NCBI GenBank assembly: GCA_903828665.1
Contig: CAIKMZ010000128.1
Location: 1-36,445 of the forward strand
Reading direction: 5' to 3'
DNA from: an uncultured beta proteobacterium
Lineage (GTDB): Bacteria > Pseudomonadota > Gammaproteobacteria > Burkholderiales > Burkholderiaceae_C
DNA: 36,445 bases
Shown here: positions 9,555-20,487 of the stretch, one piece after another
Position numbering within the stretch: position 1 is the first letter of the stretch
Layout of the letters: the number at the start of each line of letters is the position of its first letter
Program-made: the position numbers and the translations under genes
The notes under the pieces: generated by a model
Databases searched by the model: none
Told to the model about the DNA's origin: nothing
What the model saw: the letters and a program-made list of their open reading frames with translations, nothing else

Positions 9555-10418
9555 TTACTTTGCGGCGCCCTCGGCGGCTTCAAGGGTGTTGACCAGCAGC
9601 ATGGTGATGGTCATGGGGCCGACGCCGCCGGGCACCGGCGTGATGTGGCTGGCCAGCTTGCGCACGCCTTCATAGTCGACGTCGCCGCAGAGCTTGCCTT
9701 CGGGGGTGCGGTTCATGCCGACGTCGATGACGATGGCGCCCGGCTTGACCATGTCGGCCGTCAGCACATTGCGTTTGCCCACCGCGGCGACGATCAGGTC
9801 GGCCTGGCGCGTGTGGTGGCCGATGTCGGCCGTTGCGCTGTGGCACACGGTGACCGTGGCATTGGCCTGCAGCAGCAGCAGCGCCATCGGCTTGCCCACA
9901 GTGTTGCTGCGGCCGATCACGACCGCGTGCTTGCCGCGCAGGTTGATGCCGGTGCTCTCGATCAGCTTCATGCAGCCATAGGGCGTGCAGGGCCGGAAAC
10001 CCGGCGCGCCGGTCATCAGTTCGCCGGCGCTCAGGGTGGCGTAGCCGTCCACGTCCTTGCTCACCGAGATGGCCTCGATCACCTTGTGCGGATCGATGTG
10101 CTTGGGCAGCGGCATCTGCACCAGAATGCCGTGCACGGTCGGGTCGGCATTGAGCGTGGCGATGCGCGCGAGCAGCTCGGCCTCGGACAGCGTGGCTTCG
10201 TATTTTTCGAAGACCGAGCGCACGCCGGTGTCGGCGCAGGCCTTGACCTTGTTGCGCACGTAGACGGCGCTGGCCGGGTCCTCGCCGACAAGGATGACGG
10301 CCAGGCCGGGCGTCACGCCGCGCGCCTTGAGCGCCGTTACGCGCCTGGCGACTTCGCTGCGCAGCTGGGTGGAGAGGGCGATGCCGTCGATGATCTGGCC
10401 GAATGTCTGTTGCGTCAC
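9555..10418 (-). CDS. folD: Methylenetetrahydrofolate dehydrogenase/cyclohydrolase
   Basis: FolD is the bifunctional NADP-dependent enzyme that converts 5,10-methylene-THF to 10-formyl-THF in one-carbon metabolism. The 287-residue product shows Y-V-R-N-K-V-K with the catalytic lysine (~53-59), the [11 protein letters not shown] active-site loop, KDVDGY, PCTPYGC, the dinucleotide-binding [11 protein letters not shown] and the C-terminal [14 protein letters not shown]. The start is GTG at 10418-10416; the only upstream ATG in the gap (10432) opens another frame and ends after five codons, on the TGA that overlaps this GTG. It sits 72 bp downstream of the response regulator, with a strong hairpin in the gap. 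Confidence 0.97.
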   Translation of the reverse strand: MTQQTFGQIIDGIALSTQLRSEVARRVTALKARGVTPGLAVILVGEDPASAVYVRNKVKACADTGVRSVFEKYEATLSEAELLARIATLNADPTVHGILVQMPLPKHIDPHKVIEAISVSKDVDGYATLSAGELMTGAPGFRPCTPYGCMKLIESTGINLRGKHAVVIGRSNTVGKPMALLLLQANATVTVCHSATADIGHHTRQADLIVAAVGKRNVLTADMVKPGAIVIDVGMNRTPEGKLCGDVDYEGVRKLASHITPVPGGVGPMTITMLLVNTLEAAEGAAK

Positions 10419-10439
10419 GATTTCAGTTCCATAAGTGAG

Positions 10440-10470
10440 GACGCCCGCGGGTCCGGATGGTGCGGGCGTC
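10440..10470. other. 9-bp perfect inverted repeat between response regulator and folD
   Basis: GACGCCCGC at 10440-10448 and GCGGGCGTC at 10462-10470 pair perfectly around a 13-base loop. No T-tract follows on either strand. It could partially end the kinase-regulator transcript, or separate its expression from folD, or be an intergenic palindromic repeat. Confidence 0.5.
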
Positions 10471-10490
10471 GGGGCGATAAAGAAGGAAGT

Positions 10491-11117
10491 TCAGGCTTTG
10501 GCGGCGGCTTGTCCCAAAGCGATCTTGAGCAGATCGGCCACCGTGTTGGCATTGAGCTTTTCCATGATGTTGGCGCGGTGCGCCTCCACCGTCTTGATGC
10601 TGATGCCCAGGTCGTCGGCAATCTGCTTGTTCAGGCGTCCGGCCACGATGCGTTCGAGCACCTGCGCCTCGCGCAGCGTCAGGCGCGCCATCAGCGCGCC
10701 GCGGTTGGCTGCGCTCTGGTGCTCGGCGAAGGTGTCCTTGGCCTGGTCCAGCATGCGCTCGACCAGGGTGACCAGCTGGTCTTCCTTGAACGGCTTCTGG
10801 ATGAAGTCCATCGCGCCTTTCTTCATGCTGTCGACCGCCATCGGCACGTCGCCATGGCCGGTGATGAAGACGATCGGCAGCGGCGAGTGGCCCTCGATCA
10901 GGCGGGTCTGCAACTCAAGGCCGGTCATGCCGCCCATGCGCACGTCGACGATCAGGCAGGCGACCTCGCGCGCGTCGTAGCGGCTCAGGAACGACTCGGC
11001 TGATTCAAAGCAGCGAACGCGGTATTCCTTGCCCTCGAGCAGCCATTGCAGCGAATCGCGGACGGCCTCGTCGTCGTCCACTACGTAGACCGTGCCTTTT
11101 TTCGGTATCAAACTCAT
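10491..11117 (-). CDS. FixJ/TtrR-type LuxR-family response regulator
   Basis: This is a 208-residue two-component DNA-binding regulator. The receiver domain (~8-125) has the acidic triad VVDDDEAV, phospho-acceptor D58 (LIVDVRMGG), T86 (FITGHGDVPMAV) and K108 (IQKPF); GHGDVPMAV is typical of FixJ-like receivers. The C-terminal LuxR helix-turn-helix (~143-200) reads LTLREAQVLERIVAG-LNKQIADDLGISIKTVEAHR. GGGA precedes the ATG, which lies 3 nt after the kinase stop, so the two are translated as a pair. Its targets are unknown; the divergent aceE promoter and downstream folD are the obvious candidates by position. Confidence 0.93.
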   Translation of the reverse strand: MSLIPKKGTVYVVDDDEAVRDSLQWLLEGKEYRVRCFESAESFLSRYDAREVACLIVDVRMGGMTGLELQTRLIEGHSPLPIVFITGHGDVPMAVDSMKKGAMDFIQKPFKEDQLVTLVERMLDQAKDTFAEHQSAANRGALMARLTLREAQVLERIVAGRLNKQIADDLGISIKTVEAHRANIMEKLNANTVADLLKIALGQAAAKA

Positions 11118-11120
11118 GCT

Positions 11121-13679
11121 TTATCCCGGATTTACCCTGGAGTCCTTGGTTCGTTGAGGTGAGCGCGATGCCGATGGCGGCGCGGATTCCTTGACCGGAA
11201 TCCAGAACGAGAAGCAGCACCCTGTTACCTCCGCGCCATTGTAGATGTTCTCGGCCTTCATCCGGCCCAGGTGCGATTCGACAATCGAGCGGCACAAGCT
11301 CAGGCCGATGCCCATGCCGTCGGCCTTGGTTGAATAAAAGGATTCATAGAGCCGAGCCATGACTTCGGGCGCCAGGCCCTGGCCCGTGTCGGTGACCGTG
11401 AATTCGATCACCGGCTTGTCGTCCACGATGGCGGGCGCCACGCCCAGTTTGACGCTGCGCTGCGCCGTCGGGCGCTGCGCCGAGTCGATCGAATCGGCCG
11501 CGTTTTTCAGCAGGTTGACCAGCACCTGCTCGATCAGGATCGGGTCCACCAGCAGGGCCGGCATGCGCGGCGCGACCTGGTGCGTGAGGCGCACATTGCG
11601 CCGACGCATTTCGATTTCCGCGAGTTCGAGCGCTTCGTCCACCATGCTGGCAATGTCCGACAGCGAGCGGTTGGGCTCGCTGCGTTTGACGAAGGAGCGG
11701 ATGCGTTGAATGATCTGGCCGGCGCGCTGCGCCTGCTTGGCAGTCTTCTCCAGCGCGCCGAGCAGGTCTTCCTCGCTGATTTGCTGGCCCTTGATGCGCG
11801 ACACCATGCCGTTGCAGTAGTTGTTGATGGCGGTGAGCGGCTGGTTGAGCTCATGCGCCACGGCCGACGCCATCTCGCCCATGGTGATCAGGCGGCTCGC
11901 GCTCTGCGCGCGCTCGGTCTGTGCCGCCGACTGCGCCTCGGCGATGCGCCGCGCCGTGATGTCGGTGGCGATCACCATCTGCGCCAGCCGGCCGTCAACC
12001 CAGCTCAGGTAGCGCGTGCGGACCTCCAGCCATTTGCCCAGCGCATCGAGGTAGATCTCGGCGCTCTCCGCCTCGGTGTCGGGCAGCGAGTTGGTCGGCA
12101 ACCCGGCGAAGGCGTCGACGTTGTCGAGCGACTCGTCGCTCGGCGGCGTGGCCGGCATGCCGGCTTCAGCGACCAGTTGCAGATGGCCGCCGGCCTGTGT
12201 GCCGAACCACAGGCGGTACAGCTTGTTGGCGAACAGCAGCTCGTCGCTGCCCAGCGGTGCGACGGAAATGGAGGCGTCCAATGCTTCGAGCACGGTGGTG
12301 AAGCGCTCGTGCGATGCCGACAGCTGGTCGCGGATGCGGTTCGGTTCGGTGATGTCGGTCATCGACGTCATCCAGCCGGTCTGTACGCCACGGGCGTCGA
12401 TCAGCGGTGCCACATAGAGCCGGGCGTCGAACAGCGAGCCGTCACGCCGCTTGACGCAGAACTGGACACCGCTCGGATCGACCTTGCCCGACAGTTCTTC
12501 TTCCAATTGCGAGTTCAGTTTGTCGCGATCAGCCTCGGGCCAGTAGGGGAAGGGGGCGGTGCGCCCGACCAGTTCCGACTCGGACCATCCGGTCATCTGG
12601 CAAAAGGCCGCGTTGACATAGGTGATGCGGCCCTGCAGATCGAGCGCGCGCATGCCGGTCAGCATCGAGTTCTCCATGGCGCGGCGGAACACGGTTTCCG
12701 ACACCAGCGCCTGCTGCGCGCGCATGCGCCGGCGCGTGTGACGCCAGTTGGCGATCAGCATCCAGGCCGTCATCGCGCTCAGGGCCGTCACCAGCCAGAA
12801 CAGGCCACTGCCGATGACGCCGAGCGAGGTGCGGTAGGCCTCGCCCCGGATGATCAGGCCATTGCCGACCGGCGAGACCGGCACTTCGTAGGCGTTGACC
12901 GGGCTGTCCCAGGGCAGCGGGTGGCTCGCCAGATTGCGCGCCGCGATGCTGGTGCCGGCCAGCAGGCCGCCTTTTGCATCGTGCAATGAAATCGCGTAGC
13001 GGGCCGAGACCTCGGCCGGCACGCCATACGCAAACAGGCCGTCCACCGAGTACTCCGCCAGCAGCTCGCCGGAGAAGCGGGCCAGCTCGTTGAGCGGAAT
13101 GTGCAACTGCAGCGTGGCCGATTCGTTCGGGGTGGCCGTGCGCTGCGCGTAGATCGGCTGCTGCAGGTCACGCGCCAGCGCGTAAGCCTTTTCGGTCTCG
13201 TCCATCAGCAGCAGGCTGCTGACCGACCGGTGCTGGTTGATCGACAGGCCGGCGCTGTTCGAGCTGGCCAGGATTCGCTTGTGCTCATCGATCCAGCTCA
13301 GGCTTTGCAGTTCCGGGTAGCGGTTGATCAGGGCTTCGGCGCGGCCCTGGAAATCCTCGCCGCCCATCTCGCGATTGGACATTTCGCGCGCCATGCGCAT
13401 CAGCTGCTCCTGGCGTTCCAACAGGCGCAGCCGCAGGCGCTGCTGCGTGTATTCGACGTCGCGCTTGACGGCTTCCTGTTCGCGGTCGATTTCCTCCAGC
13501 CGCAAGTAGCCGAAGGCAGTCACGATCGCGGCCATGAAGAGCAGCACGGCGGCCAGCGGCGCCAGCATGGCGAAGCGGTCCTGGCGTTGCGGGGTCTGGC
13601 GCCGCCACCAGTGTTGCAGCCGCATCCGGGGCGTGCGCGCGATGGCGTTTGGCAGGGCGGGCGGGCGGGGCAGAGGCAT
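11121..13679 (-). CDS. Membrane PAS-domain sensor histidine kinase
   Basis: This is an 852-residue sensor kinase. TM1 is ~38-58, followed by a periplasmic region of about 220 residues (to ~278) whose start is coiled (EQEAVKRDVEYTQQRLRLRL). TM2 is ~280-305. Next come a PAS domain with GRITYVNAAFCQMTGWSESELVGR and a PAC tail, a second PAS-like region, and a FixL/DctB-type kinase core: H-box with H609 (AVAHELNQPLTAINNY), N-box N726 (LLKNAADSI), G1 DTGQG (~764-768) and G2 GMGIGL (~788-793). The periplasmic part suggests an extracytoplasmic signal; no ligand can be named. The start is uncertain: no clear ribosome binding site precedes the ATG at 13679, and M19 is an alternative. It is divergent from aceE. 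Confidence 0.93.
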   Translation of the reverse strand: MPLPRPPALPNAIARTPRMRLQHWWRRQTPQRQDRFAMLAPLAAVLLFMAAIVTAFGYLRLEEIDREQEAVKRDVEYTQQRLRLRLLERQEQLMRMAREMSNREMGGEDFQGRAEALINRYPELQSLSWIDEHKRILASSNSAGLSINQHRSVSSLLLMDETEKAYALARDLQQPIYAQRTATPNESATLQLHIPLNELARFSGELLAEYSVDGLFAYGVPAEVSARYAISLHDAKGGLLAGTSIAARNLASHPLPWDSPVNAYEVPVSPVGNGLIIRGEAYRTSLGVIGSGLFWLVTALSAMTAWMLIANWRHTRRRMRAQQALVSETVFRRAMENSMLTGMRALDLQGRITYVNAAFCQMTGWSESELVGRTAPFPYWPEADRDKLNSQLEEELSGKVDPSGVQFCVKRRDGSLFDARLYVAPLIDARGVQTGWMTSMTDITEPNRIRDQLSASHERFTTVLEALDASISVAPLGSDELLFANKLYRLWFGTQAGGHLQLVAEAGMPATPPSDESLDNVDAFAGLPTNSLPDTEAESAEIYLDALGKWLEVRTRYLSWVDGRLAQMVIATDITARRIAEAQSAAQTERAQSASRLITMGEMASAVAHELNQPLTAINNYCNGMVSRIKGQQISEEDLLGALEKTAKQAQRAGQIIQRIRSFVKRSEPNRSLSDIASMVDEALELAEIEMRRRNVRLTHQVAPRMPALLVDPILIEQVLVNLLKNAADSIDSAQRPTAQRSVKLGVAPAIVDDKPVIEFTVTDTGQGLAPEVMARLYESFYSTKADGMGIGLSLCRSIVESHLGRMKAENIYNGAEVTGCCFSFWIPVKESAPPSASRSPQRTKDSRVNPG

Positions 13680-13834
13680 GGGACGAAGTGTAGGCGAGGC
13701 CTTGTCGGCCTGACGCGCTTAGAGCGACACAAAATACTGCATTATGAAATCACGTAGCACCATTTGGAATTTTGAAAGAAGTATGAGAGAATTTGCGAAC
13801 TGCACTAAATTACGTCAAAACACAGGAGACCCGC
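13680..13834. promoter_or_regulatory. Divergent control region of the histidine kinase and aceE
   Basis: This 155-bp gap is distinctly AT-rich from about 13730 on, compared with its surroundings. On the plus strand, TTGGAA at 13764-13769 and GAGAAT at 13787-13792 are 17 bp apart and could be a weak sigma-70 promoter for aceE. The segment ACTGCATTATGAAAT at ~13736-13750 could hold an operator or the minus-strand promoter. CAGGAG at 13823-13828 is the aceE ribosome binding site. Confidence 0.35.
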
Positions 13835-16552
13835 ATGTCCGCAGTTCCCGAGAATTCGTCCGGCCTGAGCGCCGCTGACACCGACAGCCAGGAAACCCGC
13901 GAATGGATGGACGCCCTGTCCGCCGTGATCCAGAGCGAAGGGCCCGAGCGGGCCCACTTCCTGCTCGAACAGTTGCTGGAGCACGCGCGTGAAAGCAGCA
14001 TCGACATGCCGTTTTCCGCAAACACCGGCTATGTCAACACGATCGAAGCCGACCAGGAAGAACGCTGCCCCGGCAATATCGAGATTGAAGAGCGCCTGCG
14101 CGCCTACATGCGCTGGAACGCGATGGCCATGGTGGTCAAGGCCAACCGCCATCATCCGGTGGACGGCGGCGACCTCGGCGGCCACATCGGTTCCTTCGCT
14201 TCGCTGGCCCACATGTTCGGCGCCGGCTTCAACCATTTCTGGCACGCCGAGAGCAAGGACCACGGCGGTGACTGCCTCTACATCCAGGGCCATGTGGCGC
14301 CCGGGGTCTACGCCCGCGCCTACATGGAAGGGCGCCTGACGGAAGAGCAACTGCTCAACTTCCGCCAGGAAGTCGGCGGCAAGGGCTTGTCGAGCTATCC
14401 GCATCCCAAGCTGATGCCCGAGTTCTGGCAGTTCCCGACTGTCTCCATGGGCCTGGGGCCGCTGATGGGGATCTACCAGGCGCGCTTCCTGAAGTACCTG
14501 CATGCGCGCGGCATCGCCGACACCTCCAAGCGCAAGGTCTGGGTCTTCTGCGGTGACGGCGAGATGGACGAGGTGGAGAGCCGCGGTGCCATCGGCCTGG
14601 CGGCGCGCGAGAAGCTCGACAACCTGATCTTCGTCATCAACTGCAACCTGCAGCGGCTCGATGGTCCGGTGCGCGGCAACGGCAAGATCATCCAGGAACT
14701 CGAAGGCGAGTTCCGCGGCGCGGGCTGGAACGTCATCAAGCTGCTGTGGGGCAGCAACTGGGACCCGCTGCTGGCGCGCGACAAGGACGGCGCCCTGCGC
14801 AAGCTGATGATGGACACGCTCGACGGCGACTACCAGTCGTTCAAGGCCAATGACGGCGCCTACGTGCGTGAGCATTTCTTCGGACGCGATCCGCGCACGG
14901 CGGCGATGGTCGCCAAGATGAGCGATGACGACATCTGGAACCTGCGCCGGGGCGGCCACGACCCGCAGAAGGTCTACGCCGCCTACCACGCTGCGGTCAA
15001 GCACGAGGGCCAGCCCAGCGTGCTGCTGATCAAGACCGTCAAGGGTTTTGGCATGGGCAAAAGCGGCGAGGGCAAGAACAATGTGCACCAGACCAAGAAG
15101 CTGACCGACGAAGACATCAAGCTGTTTCGCGATCGCTTCAACATCCCGGTGCCCGACAGCCAGATCGCCGACATTCCGTTCTACAAGCCGGCCGACGACA
15201 CGCCAGAGATGCGCTACCTGCATGAGCGACGCCAGGCGCTGGGCGGCTACCTGCCGCACCGCCGCACCAAGGCCGATGAGCAGTTCACCGTGCCGGCGCT
15301 GGAGATCTTCAAGTCGGTGATCGACCCGACGGCCGAGGGCCGCGAGATCTCGACGACGCAGGCCTACGTGCGCTTCCTGACCACGCTGCTGCGCGACCAG
15401 GCCCTGGGTCCGCGCGTGGTGCCGATCCTGGTCGACGAGGCGCGCACCTTCGGCATGGAAGGCTTGTTCCGCCAGATCGGCATCTACAACCCGGACGGCC
15501 AGCAGTACACGCCGGTCGACAAGGATCAGGTCATGTACTACCGGGAAGACAAGGCCGGGCAGATCCTGCAGGAAGGCATCAACGAGGCCGGCGGCATGGC
15601 GAGCTGGATCGCGGCGGCCACCAGCTACAGCACGAACAACCGCATCATGGTGCCGTTCTACGTCTACTACTCGATGTTCGGCTTCCAGCGCATCGGCGAT
15701 CTGGCCTGGGCTGCCGGCGACATGCAGGCGCGCGGCTTCCTGCTCGGCGGCACGTCCGGGCGCACCACGCTCAACGGGGAAGGCCTGCAGCACGAGGACG
15801 GTCACAGCCACATCCTGGCCGGCACCATTCCGAACTGCGTCGCCTATGACCCGACGTTCGCGCACGAAGTCGGCGTCATTCTGCACCATGGCCTCAAGCG
15901 CATGGTCGAGAAGCAGGACAACGTCTACTACTACATCACGCTGCTCAACGAGAACTACGCCATGCCCGGTCTGACGGCCGGCACCGAAGAGCAGATCATC
16001 AAGGGCATGTATCTGTGCAAGCCCGGCGCCGCTGCGGCCAAGGGCGAGGCTGCGCGCGTGCAGTTGCTCGGCTCCGGCACCATCCTGCGCGAATCGATCG
16101 CGGCGCAGGAACTGCTGCAGAAGGACTGGGGCATTGCGGCCGACGTCTGGAGCTGCCCGAGCTTCAACGAACTGGCGCGCGACGGCCAGGACTGCGAGCG
16201 CCACAATCTGCTGCATCCGACCGGCACGCAGCGCGTGCCCTTCGTCGCCGCGCAGCTTGAAAAGCACGTGGGCCCGGTTGTGGCATCAACCGACTACATC
16301 AAGGCCTATGCCGAGCAGATCCGCTCCTTCATTCCGGCTGGCCGCGTCTACAAGGTGCTGGGCACCGACGGCTATGGCCGCAGCGATTTCCGCTCCAGGC
16401 TGCGCGAGCATTTCGAGATCAATCGCCATTACATCGTGGTCGCCGCGCTCAAGGCGCTGAGCGAACAAGGCACGGTGCCGGTGGCCAAGGTCGCGGCTGC
16501 GATTGCGCAGTACGGCATCGCGGTCGACAAGGTCAACCCGTTGCACGCCTGA
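13835..16552 (+). CDS. aceE: Pyruvate dehydrogenase E1 component (homodimeric)
   Basis: AceE is the thiamine-diphosphate-dependent decarboxylase that starts conversion of pyruvate to acetyl-CoA by the pyruvate dehydrogenase complex. The start is ATG 13835, preceded at 7 nt by CAGGAG; the upstream in-frame TTG at 13793 has no such site. The product is 905 residues, close to the E. coli ~887. It has GGDLGGHIGSFAS and NHFWHAESKDHGGD (active-site histidines), the TPP/Mg motif GDGEMDEVESRGA ... NCNLQRLDGPVRGN, and EGLQHEDGHSH in the transketolase-like pyrimidine-binding half. It is the first gene of aceE-aceF-lpdA, with aceF 23 bp downstream. Confidence 0.97.
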   Translation: MSAVPENSSGLSAADTDSQETREWMDALSAVIQSEGPERAHFLLEQLLEHARESSIDMPFSANTGYVNTIEADQEERCPGNIEIEERLRAYMRWNAMAMVVKANRHHPVDGGDLGGHIGSFASLAHMFGAGFNHFWHAESKDHGGDCLYIQGHVAPGVYARAYMEGRLTEEQLLNFRQEVGGKGLSSYPHPKLMPEFWQFPTVSMGLGPLMGIYQARFLKYLHARGIADTSKRKVWVFCGDGEMDEVESRGAIGLAAREKLDNLIFVINCNLQRLDGPVRGNGKIIQELEGEFRGAGWNVIKLLWGSNWDPLLARDKDGALRKLMMDTLDGDYQSFKANDGAYVREHFFGRDPRTAAMVAKMSDDDIWNLRRGGHDPQKVYAAYHAAVKHEGQPSVLLIKTVKGFGMGKSGEGKNNVHQTKKLTDEDIKLFRDRFNIPVPDSQIADIPFYKPADDTPEMRYLHERRQALGGYLPHRRTKADEQFTVPALEIFKSVIDPTAEGREISTTQAYVRFLTTLLRDQALGPRVVPILVDEARTFGMEGLFRQIGIYNPDGQQYTPVDKDQVMYYREDKAGQILQEGINEAGGMASWIAAATSYSTNNRIMVPFYVYYSMFGFQRIGDLAWAAGDMQARGFLLGGTSGRTTLNGEGLQHEDGHSHILAGTIPNCVAYDPTFAHEVGVILHHGLKRMVEKQDNVYYYITLLNENYAMPGLTAGTEEQIIKGMYLCKPGAAAAKGEAARVQLLGSGTILRESIAAQELLQKDWGIAADVWSCPSFNELARDGQDCERHNLLHPTGTQRVPFVAAQLEKHVGPVVASTDYIKAYAEQIRSFIPAGRVYKVLGTDGYGRSDFRSRLREHFEINRHYIVVAALKALSEQGTVPVAKVAAAIAQYGIAVDKVNPLHA

Positions 16553-16575
16553 ACAACAAGAACAAGGAGACACGC

Positions 16576-17940
16576 ATGTCTTTAATAGAAATCAAAGTGC
16601 CCGATATCGGCGACTTCGCCGAAGTGACCGTGATCGAACTGATGGTCAAGCCCGGTGACACGATCAAGGCCGAGCAGTCGCTGATCACGGTCGAGTCCGA
16701 CAAGGCGTCGATGGAGATTCCGTCGAGCCACGCCGGCGTCGTCAAGGAACTCAAGGTCGCGCTCGGCGACAAGGTCAAGGAGGGTTCGCTGGTCCTGTTG
16801 CTTGAAGCGGCAGAAGGCGCGGTGCAGCCTGCGGCCCCGGCCCCGGCCCCGGCGCCGCAGGCCACGCCAGCCGCGGCCGTTGCGCCCGCTGCTGCCGCTG
16901 CAGCAGCGCCTGCTGCGGTGGCCGCTGCTGCAGCGAGCGCTCCTGTCAGTGCGGCCGCAGTGCTGGCAACTGCGGAGCCGGCGCACAACCCGAGTGCCAG
17001 CACCGTCGGCCTGCCGCACGCGTCGCCCTCGGTGCGCAAGTTCGCGCGCGAGCTCGGCGTGCCGCTCGGCGAGGTCAAGGGCAGCGGCCTCAAAGGCCGC
17101 ATCACCGACCTCGACATCCGCAACTTCACGCGCTTGGTGATGAGCGGCGCCACACAGACGGCCGCTGCGGCACAGGCTAAACCGGCTGGCGGCAACGACG
17201 GTGCCGGCCTCGGGCTGCTCCCCTGGCCGCAGGTCGATTTCACCAAGTTCGGCCCGGTCGAGCGCAAAGACCGTCCGCGCATCAAGAAGATCAGCGCGGC
17301 CAACCTGCACCGCAACTGGGTCATGATCCCGCATGTCACGAATCACGACGATTGCGACATCACCGACCTCGAAGCCTTCCGCGTCGCCACCAACAAGGAG
17401 AACGAGAAGTCCGGCATCAAGGTCACCATGCTCGCGTTCCTGATCAAGGCCTGCGTCGCGGCGCTGAAGAAGTTCCCGGAATTCAATTCCAGCATCGACG
17501 GTGATCAGCTTGTGCTCAAGCAGTACTTCCACATCGGCTTTGCGGCCGACACACCGAACGGCCTGATGGTGCCCGTGATCAGGGATGCCGATAAGAAAGG
17601 CATCTTCCAGATCTCGCAGGAGATGAGCGAACTGGCGAAGAAGGCGCGCGACGGCAAATTGACCCCGGCCGAAATGACCGGTGCCGGCTTCACGATCTCT
17701 AGCCTGGGCGGCATCGGCGGGCGTTACTTCACGCCCATCATCAATGCGCCCGAGGTTGCGATTCTCGGCGTCTGCAAGTCCACCATCGAGCCGGTGTGGG
17801 ACGGCAAGGCCTTCCAGCCGCGCCTGATGCTGCCGCTTTCGCTGAGCTGGGATCACCGCGTCATCGACGGCGCCGGCGCGGCCCGCTTCAACGTGTACCT
17901 GGGGCAGATTCTGGGTGATTTCCGCAGGGTGCTTTTGTAA
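16576..17940 (+). CDS. aceF: Pyruvate dehydrogenase E2, dihydrolipoyl acetyltransferase
   Basis: AceF transfers the acetyl group from lipoamide to CoA and forms the core of the complex. The 454-residue product has a single lipoyl domain (~2-80) with the lipoylated K43 in ESDKASMEI, a long Ala/Pro linker (~84-135), a peripheral subunit-binding domain (~147-185, SPSVRKFARELGVPL ... GLKGRITDLDI) and the catalytic domain (~225-454) with H427 and D431 in HRVIDGAGAAR. E. coli AceF has three lipoyl domains, so this is the shorter, single-domain form. AAGGAG precedes the ATG. The lipoyl domain is almost the same as that at the start of LpdA. Confidence 0.97.
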   Translation: MSLIEIKVPDIGDFAEVTVIELMVKPGDTIKAEQSLITVESDKASMEIPSSHAGVVKELKVALGDKVKEGSLVLLLEAAEGAVQPAAPAPAPAPQATPAAAVAPAAAAAAAPAAVAAAAASAPVSAAAVLATAEPAHNPSASTVGLPHASPSVRKFARELGVPLGEVKGSGLKGRITDLDIRNFTRLVMSGATQTAAAAQAKPAGGNDGAGLGLLPWPQVDFTKFGPVERKDRPRIKKISAANLHRNWVMIPHVTNHDDCDITDLEAFRVATNKENEKSGIKVTMLAFLIKACVAALKKFPEFNSSIDGDQLVLKQYFHIGFAADTPNGLMVPVIRDADKKGIFQISQEMSELAKKARDGKLTPAEMTGAGFTISSLGGIGGRYFTPIINAPEVAILGVCKSTIEPVWDGKAFQPRLMLPLSLSWDHRVIDGAGAARFNVYLGQILGDFRRVLL

Positions 17941-17944
17941 GACC

Positions 17945-17989
17945 TTGGGGGTCAGGCCACATTGCGAAGCAAACGTGCTCTGACCCCAA
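17945..17989. repeat. REP-like palindromic repeat between aceF and lpdA
   Basis: GGGGTCAG at 17948-17955 and CTGACCCC at 17980-17987 are exact reverse complements (arms extend to TTGGGG/CCCCAA with one extra G on the left). The 24-base interior, with CACATTGC-GAA-GCAAACGTG, is itself an imperfect hairpin. The GGGGTCAG...CTGACCCC frame is a shape I recognise as a dispersed intergenic repeat in betaproteobacterial genomes. It starts 5 bp after the aceF stop. It lacks a T-tract and is probably not a terminator, but the structured RNA could affect expression or stability between aceF and lpdA. Confidence 0.7.
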
Positions 17990-18026
17990 CTGGCAAGAAC
18001 TAGAAGAGACTGATTAGGAAGAACAA

Positions 18027-19889
<1,863 letters not shown>

Positions 19890-20332
19890 TTGCGCGGCGC
19901 ATGGCAAAGGCTCGGTTGGCGTAGACCGCGCCCAATTCGCTTCCCAGGCTGTGACATGCGACACAGGCGCCCGTCGGGGTGCCCGACATGTCGGTGCGCG
20001 TGCCATTGCGAAGCACGTAGACGCTTTGCAAAGGCAAGGCCATCAACTGGCTGGTGTAGAAGTTGCCCGCGCTGTTGCTGGTCAGCATGGTCTGCGCACT
20101 GTTTGCCGTCGGTGACGACGACCGACAGGTTGGCCAGCCCGGCCGAGGCACCCGAAGTGGCGCTCGGGAACACGGTGCCGGCGACGCTGAAGTTGCCGTG
20201 GCAACCTGAGCGCATGCAATTCCCGCCGGGTGCCATCGTTGCGTGGCTGCCGCCTTCGCCGTCCTCGCCGCCGCCGCAGGCCGCAAGGGTGGCCGCCAGC
20301 AGCGCTGGCACCAGGAAAAATGATCGCTTCAC
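19890..20332 (-). pseudogene. Frameshifted haem-motif lipoprotein
   Basis: A GTG start at 20332 (GGGAG 10 nt upstream) opens a lipoprotein signal peptide ending in lipobox L-A-A-C19, then a CMRSGCHG motif (CX4CH) and FSVAGTVFPSATSG...LSVVVTDGK. After that the frame goes wrong. Removing one A from the AAA at about 20102-20104 gives a natural continuation DGNSAQTM, then SAGNFYTSQLMALPLQSVYVLRNG and a second haem-type motif CVACHS. The overall pattern resembles small periplasmic proteins with paired CxxCH sites and a beta-rich middle. After the frameshift no stop appears before lpdA, so the corrected frame runs antisense into the lpdA 3' end (to about 19573); the true C-terminus is not clear. 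I take it as a pseudogene or a one-base sequencing error. Confidence 0.65.
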
Positions 20333-20487
20333 TTGGTGTTGACTCCCTGAATGCCGGACTCGACCCGTGTGTCCCAGGCAATTGACTCTAGACCGGGCGA
20401 CTTAAGGCATTCTGAAATTCAGCTGGGCGCGCGCCGCATCAGGCGGGCCGTGTTTTGAACAACAATAGGGGCCTGGAGGAAACCGGT

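Noticed and set aside
10419..10490. Riboswitch ahead of folD
   Set aside because: The region is only 72 nt with one simple hairpin; no known folate or purine aptamer pattern is visible.
7572..11003. An 1143-codon open frame on the plus strand antisense to prlC, folD and the response regulator
   Set aside because: It is the mirror of well-supported genes in high-GC DNA, is rich in Arg, Gly, Gln and Val with no recognisable motif, and has no ribosome binding site.
13805..16267. An 820-codon open frame antisense to aceE
   Set aside because: aceE is certain on the other strand; the antisense translation is low-complexity and motif-free.
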